This document shows positions 56,341-64,000 of a stretch of DNA of 64,000 nucleotides, one piece after another. Numbering within the stretch: position 1 is the first letter of the stretch; each line of letters opens with the position of its first letter. A model generated the notes under the pieces. That model ran no database searches, was not told the DNA's origin, and saw only the letters and a program-made list of their open reading frames with translations. The position numbers and the translations under genes were made by a program. This stretch comes from Margaritifera margaritifera (taxonomy: Eukaryota > Mollusca > Bivalvia > Unionida > Margaritiferidae), in assembly GCA_029931535.1 (NCBI GenBank), contig JAQPZY010001128.1, positions 124,001 through 188,000 of the forward strand. Direction: 5' to 3'.

Positions 56341-58505
56341 ATGCTTCAGGCAGTGAGATTTACGAATGTTGTTAAGTTTGAGAAGGATCATTTCTTGAAA
56401 TTTTAAAACAGGGGGAACCTTTTTGTAGGTGAAAATGATACAGGAAAATCATCAGTCTTTGAAGCTGTTAGACGATGCATGGACATGAATTCAAATGGTA
56501 TCTTTTCGATGACTGTTCCAAATGAGAAAGAGCCATCATATGTTGTATGTGACTTCTCTTTACCGGAAGATATAAGGGACATGTTTGAGAACCACGACAA
56601 AATTATAACATCATTTGTCCAAATTCCTGGCTCTCAGTCAGCAAAAGTTGTTGTTATTACAGACAAAGGAAAGAGCGAAAACGCAGTTGTATATATGGAT
56701 ATTATATTTAATGAGAAATCTGTAAGCTCTTCAGAGCATTTTCAGTGTGTGTTCAAGGAAAATGAGGAATGTACTTTGATTCAGAGTCTTTGTGGGTTAC
56801 TTAAAGAGGATCATAAGATTTCAGAAGAACTTTTTCTGAATACTGTTTCTGAAATTATTAAAAGATCGAATAAAATAAGTACAGAAACTGAAATCACAGA
56901 AAGATTCAATATAGCAAATGAAGAAACTAAGGCTGAAAGCACTCTGAAAACTTTAAGTGAATATGTAGTTTTTACTTTTGCTTCAGAGCCAGTAGGAGTG
57001 CAATGGTCTAAAAGTTCCAGCTTAAGAAAACATGAGGAAAATTACTTTGAAGATTCAAAGACATGTGAAATAATTCAATGGTATTTGGTTAAGGATTATA
57101 ATTTCAAGAAAGCTGAGAAAATATATAAAACTCTAACTGACGGAGCAAGATTTCAATTTGATATCGAAAAAAGAGATGGGAAGGATATACTTGTGGTAAA
57201 GAATGGCTCAGGTGCCAAAATCAACATTTCCCAAGTTCCAGGGGGTGTATTGGCGGCGAAACGCATATCTTTGCACCTGTCATACAAACCATTCCGAACC
57301 ATCCTTCTGGATGAGCCAGATCGGGGGATGCATCCCCAAATGATACAGAAGTTACGCTTAATCCTGCTGGCAGAAAAGGGAAAAACTATTATTATAATAT
57401 CACACAATCCTGCTATTGTTTCACCTGAGTTGATTCTAGGGACATTCAAGTTCTGCAAGATGAGCAAAAAAAAACCACAAAATAGTGACACTAATAATTC
57501 GTTTGAGATTGTAAATATTGGAAATGTGTTAAAGCAAATAGGAGAATCAGTACCTCAAATTGCCAGCGAGAGCTATGCCAGTGTGCTTTTTGCTAAAATA
57601 GTCCTTTTTGTTGAAGGAGAGTCTGACTTGATCTTTAGTAAGGCAATGTTCTCATATATTTTGAATCCCGAAACACAAGACTCCACAGAGAATATTTTTC
57701 ATCTTGTATCAGAGCTACACAAAGACATGAATGGTGTACCCCTTAAACCAAAAATATTGGAAAAGTTGAAGAATTTACTGAATATTCTTCATATAGTGAA
57801 ACTGAATGGTCAAGGTGACAAGCATAAGTGGCATTTGTTATGTGATGCTGTCAATACACCTCATCTAATTCTCTTGGATGCTGATGCAGTTGTAGAAACT
57901 GAAAGAGCAGACATGGGAAGTGGAGACATGGCACATGTATGTGCTGCTAAAATTCATAAGAAAGTAGCTGGATTGCTTAAGGAAAATGGAATTGAAGAAA
58001 TGTTTGCTGAAAAGATTGCTGATTTTTTAAGGAAGAAGTTCTTGCAAGAGAAACCATCAATAAAAGAATGTGACACATTTTTAGACCTGGAAGAAAGCAG
58101 AGATTCAATTGTCAGCACTGCAAAAGGTGTCAATTTTAAAGAGGAAATAGTTGACATGGAATTACTATTCGGAGGAATAGATTCCAAATTCTATGGTAAA
58201 ATATATGCAAATAATGTACAGAGCTTGAAAATACAAGAACCTGTGGATTTCAACTGGAAGCCAGTGTCAAAGATTGGGAAATCCAGTATTGTTCCAGAAG
58301 AAGGGAAGATTGCCTTTGAGGATTCTTTTGATATGGTATATTTGTTTGGAAGGATGGTAGCTTGGAGGATGCGATTTTGGATGTGATTTTGACATCAGAA
58401 GCAGGAAATACACAAACAAGAACTGACCAAATTTTCAGGAAGTTCTTAGCATTGGTCTCACTGAAAATGGATTTACCACTGGAAAGTTTCCATAAAAAAC
58501 ATTAA
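56341..58505 (+). pseudogene. OLD-family ATPase-TOPRIM nuclease-like protein
   Basis: ATG 56341 (after a ttttcag acceptor) opens MLQAVRFTNVVKFEKDHFLK. TAA at 56404 interrupts the frame, which then stays open to 58386. Residue numbers count from this ATG. Walker A is GENDTGKSS (about residue 30). A helical insertion follows, then a signature-like QVPGGV, Walker B with TILLDEPDRGMHP (about 321), and H-loop IIISHNPAIV. A TOPRIM domain follows: LFVEGESDLIF (about 423, catalytic Glu) and LILLDADAV (about 511, D-x-D). One T seems lost near 58345; the shifted frame reads WKDGSLEDAILDVILTSEAG to TAA at 58503. Total about 721 codons, one coding exon. ABC-ATPase followed by TOPRIM is the OLD/GajA architecture, best known in phage defence in bacteria. 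The role in an animal is unknown. The stop and frameshift suggest a pseudogene unless they are sequence errors. Confidence 0.85.
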
Positions 58506-58656
58506 AAAAAAACTGTATTTAGCAAGGGGATTCAAGCATGCTGAAGACTTACAGAGCAGCATTGATCTAGTTTTTACATTTTGCGAAAAGGATTCCGACA
58601 TTATTCATTTTTTGCATTTCTTTACTATGTACTCAATGAAATAATTTGTATAATAC

Positions 58657-60067
58657 CAGGGCTGAGCAAATTTTTTTTTTAACCACTAGTCCAGGACAAG
58701 TGGTTTCAGAAAATTCACTAGTCCCACCTTACTCTTCACTAGTCCCACCTTACTTTTCACTAGTCCCACCTTACTTTTCACTGGTACCAAAATGGTAATC
58801 ACTTGCCGAGATTTGATGAGATGTATGTACTTAATCCATAGAAAAAACAAACGAAATAATATACAACATAATTATTTCTTTGGCTTCTTCAGATTCATGT
58901 ATATATGTTTTAGCTGATGGATTTGAAAAAATGTCCATGTATATGTCTGCCACCTGCACCAGCACTAAGCCAGCAGTTGATAGCTGTGTCTGGGTTGAAG
59001 TCCTCAAGCTCTGGTCCATTTGCAGAAATGTTCATTAGCATTTGAAAACTCTTTTGGTTTAAGGAATTCCTTAAAGAAGTCTTGATTAAGTTCATTGAAC
59101 TAAATCCTCGTTCACACTCAGCAGTGGATGGGCTTATAACAAACATGATTTCTAATAGTTTGCATAATTGACTGAGACTAGGTGGAGTATTCACTAAGAG
59201 TGTTCCAAGAATTCTCTGTCTTTTAGTAGTGTCATATTTGACATTTTTTGCCATCACAGATTGTTGCTTATGTCTCTTTGGAGAAATAGCTACCGCACAC
59301 TCAGTATTAGTCTTACGTTTTATCCCTCCACTTTCAAACAAACTTTCCTTCTCCGAATCGCCGTTATTACCTTCCTTGCGAAAATAATTTAGCAAACTCA
59401 TTTTATCCATAGAGTAACTATCAGCTTGCTTGACAACTACTTCTAAAGTGATCATAACATACATTTTCTCTTTTAAATACGAACAGAGACAGCTCATTAA
59501 TTAGCGTAATTGTTTCGCTTCAAACGCAATATCGCACGTGGAAGTTAATCATCTGTATAATAAATTCAAAATTAAAGAATCATTACTGTCATTTAATCAG
59601 TTCATAAAAGAAACCAACACTGATGTCGGTTAAGTACCTTTCATTAATTTAATTACAGTGTACACTGACTCGCTGGATTAAAATCAGTGAGCCGCTCATG
59701 ATAATCTGGCTTGAGTAAACTCAATGCAACAAAGCCGCTTAAAACACTACTAATTGATCATACTGGCTTTATTTTGTTTGACGTGTTTTGATTTGCCGAT
59801 AATTTGGTCGCTTAGCCAAATATGCAGTCAGGCGGCAACAGGATGTAAATGTATACACGAAGAGGGGTAGAATCAAGTATTCAGTACGCCCGGAGGGCAT
59901 GATTGGCCAAATAAAGGTAGATATAGTGATTAAAGCACCAAAATAAGGACTAGCCCGACTTTTTTTAAAAAGCACTTGTCCCAGACTAGCGACTTGGAAA
60001 ATTTTACTTGCCCGACTTCAAAAATTACTAGTCCGGGACGTCGGGCAATGGGATTTGCTCAGCCCTG
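58657..60067 (-). mobile_element. Internally deleted hAT element, copy 2
   Basis: The ends are CAGGGCTGAGCAAATTTT (58657) and GGATTTGCTCAGCCCTG (60067). It shares most of its right 800 bp with 14490-15650 but lacks the nested MITE there. Near the left end is a three-copy 22 bp repeat (tcactagtcccaccttactt, 58715-58781). An 8 bp target duplication is not evident: flanks are tataatac and aattctga. Confidence 0.82.
58910..59410 (-). CDS. hAT transposase N-terminus fused to hATC dimerisation domain
   Basis: The best start is ATG 59410, giving MDKMSLLNYFRKEGNNGDSE, a typical short N-terminus of ZNF862/KIAA1586-like hAT proteins. It has the nuclear-localisation-like SPKRHKQQ. It is then joined directly to LLVNTPPSLSQLCKLLEIMF and the hATC signature PSTAECERGFSSMNLIKTSL then RNSLNQ. 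This ends with DFNPDTAINCW and a short tail. The zinc finger and DDE catalytic region are absent. The ~167-residue product could dimerise with a full transposase and act as a repressor; that is inference. The frame is intact. Confidence 0.75.
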   Translation of the reverse strand: MDKMSLLNYFRKEGNNGDSEKESLFESGGIKRKTNTECAVAISPKRHKQQSVMAKNVKYDTTKRQRILGTLLVNTPPSLSQLCKLLEIMFVISPSTAECERGFSSMNLIKTSLRNSLNQKSFQMLMNISANGPELEDFNPDTAINCWLSAGAGGRHIHGHFFKSIS

Positions 60068-60329
60068 AATTCTGAAATAAAAGTTTGATTGCAGTGAATG
60101 TCGGGAGATATCACTGGAACTATATACAGATGTAAACAGCTTCCAATTTCATTTGAGTTTTTACATTTAATCAAATCAGGCCTCTGCTGTGGGCTAAAAT
60201 CTCCTATCCCAAAGTAGTAAATGCTCATGGTGAGAATCTTTGTACATAGTCATTTTGACCAATGCACAGTTAAATCCCTATATATAATTATATCCTGATC
60301 TTTCTCTGTTGGAGTAGCCAGGCAGGCTT

Positions 60330-60600
60330 TAAATAAGCCAACTTTTGGCTAAGGATCCCTATTGCCATACTTAGTGTGGCTAGTTCACAAAAAATGCATA
60401 CTTAGCCAAATTTGACTATTTACTACAAAGTTTCTCTTCATACCCATTAGTTTTAGCTCCTAGACAGATACCAACATTTGGCTAAATGTATGCTTAGCCA
60501 AAATTTGGCTACTGCTTAAATTTCTATCTTCATCGGCTACTTGTATGGCTCTTAGGCAGAAACCAAATTTTGGTTAAATGTATGCTTAGGGCTATTCCAG
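60330..60600. repeat. TTTGGCTAA/TTAGCCAAA degenerate repeats
   Basis: Words tggctaaatgtatgcttagc, cttagccaaa and ttttggctaa recur about every 95 bp (near 60395, 60489 and 60583), many of them mutually inverted. No coding capacity. Confidence 0.65.
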
Positions 60601-61640
60601 GAAAAAGCACATGGGGGTAGGGCAGGAACACCAATCTTTTGTGAGGGGTACCACCACCAAAACTTTAATTATTCTTAAGGTACCACCAAAAAAACTAAAA
60701 TTTTCATTATACCCCCTACCGCCATAACAGAAATTAAAATAAGGAAATGGTGTTTTATAACAAAAATTAAAAATATAAGTTTATATATGAAAATAATGGA
60801 TAACTATTGGAGCAAGATGGACATGCAAAATGTGACAAAGGTATTTTTTGCAATGTAGATTTAAGTTCTTTTTTTCACTCACACAACTGTAGCAATAAAT
60901 GTGTTTTTATGTTGCTGATAAGCTGTTCAACCACAATCACAAGAAAGAAGATAATTTGTTTTTTTATTGGTTTTTACATTCTGTTTACACATACAAGGTC
61001 ATATAGTGTACAGTAACCTCTGAAGGTAGTGATGCAAGAATCTTGGAACAATGAGCTGGTGGTGATCAAACCTACATCCCAGAGATGTATGTCATACAAC
61101 AGAACCAATTAGCTCTTCAGCCACATGGGTACCAGTATGCCTGTAAGCAAGAATGAAGAGTACAGATTTGGGTGTTATGCATAGAATAATTTGCCCCAAA
61201 GTCAGACAGGTTCTCTTTTCAAATAGTGATAGTACACTGTACTAGGAATCACCTGAAATTTAATGTAAGTCACTTTTTGTAAACAATTGATAACTGATCA
61301 CTGTTGGTAAGCCAGGCATTGCAAAATGCATGTCTAATACACAACTATTTCATAATACAATTTTGATCATTTTTCAAGTGTTCTCGTGTTTCATTTAATA
61401 ACTTTAATGTTACTGTTTTCTTTACTAATACCTCTTGTTTCAAATTATTTGGCTCGAGTTTATAGTGCATCACTAACTGGCGAGTCCATGGCACGCCATA
61501 TGGGCCTCTCATTTTCAGGATGAAAACACCCAATGGATGATACACTTCTTTAACCAGCTGTGAAATTTAGATTGTATGGAAAATTAAATCAAGGCTTTAA
61601 AGTAATACATATAGTTCAAATTTAAAACAATAGTTTAGAA
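60601..61640. other. Intergenic stretch, no gene recognised
   Basis: Short frames only (up to about 69 codons), no motif recognised. A (taccaccaaaa)-like duplication occurs at 60648-60690. Confidence 0.35.
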
Positions 61641-62425
61641 ACTTTGGATTTATTTTTTTTTTTGTAAATTGGACATCTTTAGTTCCAACCATGCCTCTGG
61701 GTGTGTCTTAGCCAACTCCCTGCCCCCAACAAACCAAGACTATATCAATTTTTTTATATTTCAAACAAGTAAAATAGGAACACAAGTTAACTCGATCTTT
61801 TTGGACCATTAGTCTAATAATATGTGTGTATACAGTTTCATAGAGATATCTTGGAATTTTGCACTGTAAATGAAAGTATGAACAATGGATGGATAAACAG
61901 ACAAACAGAATGTATTTTTTTTTTTAAATATTAAAACTTAAGAATTCTAAATAGCAAAAGATACATCTACAGCACTTTTCTAATACATTTACCAAATTTC
62001 ACTGACAATCTTAATGGTTTTGGGGTTTCACTCTGGCGACAAATGTGTGAATTATGGATGGATGGACGAACAGACAAAATGGATGAAAATGTTAAAAATA
62101 TTGAAACTGAAGAGTTGTGAATAGCAAAAGGCACACCTATGCCACTAATCTAATATGTATACTAAATTTCATAGAGATGTCTTAAGAGGTTTTGGAGTTT
62201 TGCCTAGGAAATGAAAGTGGGTAGACAAACATAAAAACATTAAAAATATGGAACTTGAACTGTGAATAACAAAAGGCAGGTCTGGAGCACTAGTCTAATG
62301 TGTACCATGTGTCATAGCAATATCTTGAACGGTTTGGAGTTATGCTCCGGAAAAAAGTGTGACAGAGACGGATGGAGGGAACCCATTTCTGTATTCATTG
62401 GGCAGGGGATAATAAAAAGATCTAG
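61641..62425. repeat. Degenerate ~140 bp tandem repeat (GGATGGATGGACGGAC family)
   Basis: Four or five units repeat the order: aatagcaaaaggcacac, ctaatctaatatgtatac, aaatttcatagagatatctt, ggttttggagttttgctc, gaaatgaaagtg, then a gatggatggacgaacagac tract. The last unit ends ttatgctccggaaaaaagtg, gacggatggaggg at about 62375. This wording is a frequent repeat in molluscs and other marine invertebrates. Confidence 0.75.
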
Positions 62426-63600
62426 CTTGATCTAGAATCAGGAAGTTTACTAATAAAGCAGAATATAAAAATCTAAATGATTTCTGGGACATCAGCCTCT
62501 ACTGACCACTTCTCCATATTCATTTAGCATGGGAATTGAACATAAATGTAGCAAGAGTTATTTCCCTTTACTGGTGTAGCAGTCTCACTAAACACCCTAA
62601 GACACTCCAAGACTCTCCAACAACACCCCAAGACTTTGCATACTCGCACCAAAACTCGCAAAAACACTTAAAGGAGCAAAAGAATATAAAAAACGCAAAT
62701 TTTGACAGAAAAGTTATGAATACATGACCAGTGATTGTTACAAACTCCACAGCAGTGATTTCCCTTGATTTTACTTAGATGTCAAGGACAATCACTGTGT
62801 ATTTCCCTTGATTTTACTTGTATGTCAAGGAAAATCGCTGTGTGTAGATTACTTGATGTATCTGATACACTTTATCTAAACTGTTTCAATATACAGATCA
62901 TTTAATACTTGGTACCGCCACATAGATAATAAGGTCCATTTAACATCAGATGTATTTATCGACTCTTATTTAAGAACCTACACCTTAGTCGGGTATTTTA
63001 CTTGGACCAAAGAAAATCAATATATTAAGAAAATTATTATTTTTTTAACATAAATTCGTACGGTAAATGATCTTTCTTACCCTACATCCACCACCATTCC
63101 ATTCAGCTGTGGTACCTACCCTACTGTGCATATATACTTATCAGAATACTGTCGAATCAAGGAATATAAATATCTTCTCAGCTGTAATCCTAAGAAAGTG
63201 AATGGGTAATCAAAATGATAATACCACATGGCCATTAAATATCCATATTTTAAATGTAAATGTTGAACTCTGAAGGTTCAGTATTTTCAAGTAGCACTTT
63301 GTTATATTATGCCATATAATGATGTGACAACAAAAACTAGTGCACATTTACTACTTGGTATACTGGACTCGTGTGTGTCCTGTATCTTTGAAAGTGATCT
63401 CTTACTTGGTTTAGAACTTGGGTGAGCTGATAATATTTGAAACGGAAACTTTCTATATTTGGTTTGGTTTGTTCCTTCACAGAAATATAGTACAGCTAAA
63501 ATGTATAATCTATTCAACCAGCTGCCTGTCATTACTGTATATGCAAAAATTTGTTTTTGTGGGTTTTGATCGCATTTTTAATGCATTATTAGCCATATCA
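62426..63600. other. Intergenic stretch with a short duplicated motif
   Basis: gtgatttcccttgattttac and a following tagatgtcaaggacaatc phrase occur twice between 62752 and 62842 (about 50 bp period). A short CACC/CTCCAAGAC-rich tract lies at 62590-62660. No gene recognised. Confidence 0.4.
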
Positions 63601-63603
63601 TGA

Positions 63604-63716
63604 CAAGAAAATAGAGCTAAGTGTCTTTCCCAAGGACACGCTGAGGCAGCTGGCCTAGATGGGTATCGAACCTGTGACCCTTGGATTATGAGTCTGATGC
63701 TCTACCATGGCTCTCA
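63604..63716 (-). repeat. tRNA-derived SINE (head and conserved core)
   Basis: On the minus strand: ATGGTAGAGCATCAGACTC (A-box-like), GGTTCGATACCC (B box), then CAGCGTGTCCTTGGGAAAG and ACACTTAGCTC. The CATAA anticodon-loop remnant suggests a Met-type tRNA ancestor. The TGTCCTTGGG-AA-GACACTTA core is widely shared by animal SINEs. The tail further left is not delimited. Confidence 0.7.
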
Positions 63717-64000
63717 TTTTGTACAATGAGAATGTATAAGGTGGAAATGGATGAAATGTAAAACCTCAAATATATGTATATAAAAACACAACATTTTTTC
63801 ACTGGAACTTGGAATGGTAAGTTAATCCCTTGCAATTGATATGATGTCTGGTATTTGAATATTTCATAAAAAGGGATAGGAGGTGCTTATTGGGGTGAGA
63901 GTATTTAAGTCAGATAGAGTATATAGGAAGCATATTATCAAGTATATCAACAGAAGATGCAGCATTATAATTCCTTTTATTTAAAAAATGTACATTTACA

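Noticed and set aside
56341..58505. Bacterial contamination as the source of the OLD-like gene
   Set aside because: The gene follows a spliceosomal acceptor, has AT-rich host-like composition, no ribosome-binding site or operon, and is bordered by animal hAT and MULE elements in the same contig.
58649..60075. 8 bp target-site duplication for the second hAT element
   Set aside because: The flanking octamers tataatac and aattctga do not match, so none is claimed.
1..64000. CRISPR arrays, prokaryotic operons, rRNA genes
   Set aside because: No regularly spaced short repeats with unique spacers, no rRNA-like sequence and no operon structure were seen; the DNA is eukaryotic.

Overview
The window looks like nuclear DNA of an invertebrate animal, most likely a marine lophotrochozoan such as a mollusc. 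This rests on AT-rich sequence, spliceosomal introns with gtaagt-type donors and pyrimidine-ag acceptors, many dispersed ACATGTA-rich and GGCCATATTGGA-type repeats, a tRNA-derived SINE, and gene families that are multicopy in such genomes. The species cannot be fixed from sequence alone. No ordinary single-copy host gene is recognised with confidence. The window is accessory DNA made of mobile elements, their decayed genes, and a few genes of prokaryote-like or transposon-like ancestry.

Layout: 0.4-1.4 kb, LINE ORF1 relic (minus). 2-2.8 kb, short tandem repeats. 2.76-7.57 kb, a tandem array of a ~1.95 kb unit whose third copy is cut by a DNA transposon. 7.57-11.54 kb and 18.78-22.74 kb, two nearly identical, oppositely oriented copies of a ~3.96 kb TIR transposon. 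Each encodes the lysine/arginine-rich N-terminus and the SH3/Tudor-like C-terminus of a transposase-like protein family but lacks the catalytic middle, and each carries seven copies of the 14-mer GTTACAGACACTAC. The missing half of the cut tandem unit lies inverted beside the second transposon copy, so the 7.2 kb between them was inverted by recombination between the two transposons. That inverted segment holds a deleted hAT element with a nested 318 bp MITE and a hAT transposase N-terminal relic.

The middle: 23.2-25.4 kb and 26.9-28.1 kb form a palindromic repeat complex around a small HNH-like relic (plus) and a Mutator-like transposase relic (minus). At 29.75-37.6 kb lies a multi-exon SANT-like plus DUF6589 transposase-like gene (plus, damaged). 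It is convergent with a damaged RecQ-like helicase gene (minus) at 38.5-40.6 kb. At 42.8-47.4 kb a second Mutator-like gene lacks its catalytic centre, and its 3' half is repeated in inverted orientation.

The right part: 49.79-54.87 kb is a complete MULE with ~190 bp TIRs and a 9 bp target-site duplication. It encodes a PHD finger, an OTU cysteine-protease domain and a MULE transposase, broken by stops and frameshifts. At 56.34-58.5 kb is an OLD-family ATPase-TOPRIM gene, a prokaryote-type defence nuclease architecture inside animal DNA, with one in-frame stop and one frameshift. At 58.66-60.07 kb is a second hAT derivative, paralogous to the 14.3 kb copy, that preserves the empty site of the nested MITE. 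The last 4 kb hold degenerate tandem repeats and a tRNA-derived SINE.

The main points for follow-up are the OLD-like gene, the PHD-OTU-MULE, the repeated 14-mer transposon with its inversion, and the DUF6589/RecQ pair. Many reading frames are broken by single-base indels in homopolymers, so sequencing or assembly error should be excluded before they are called dead.
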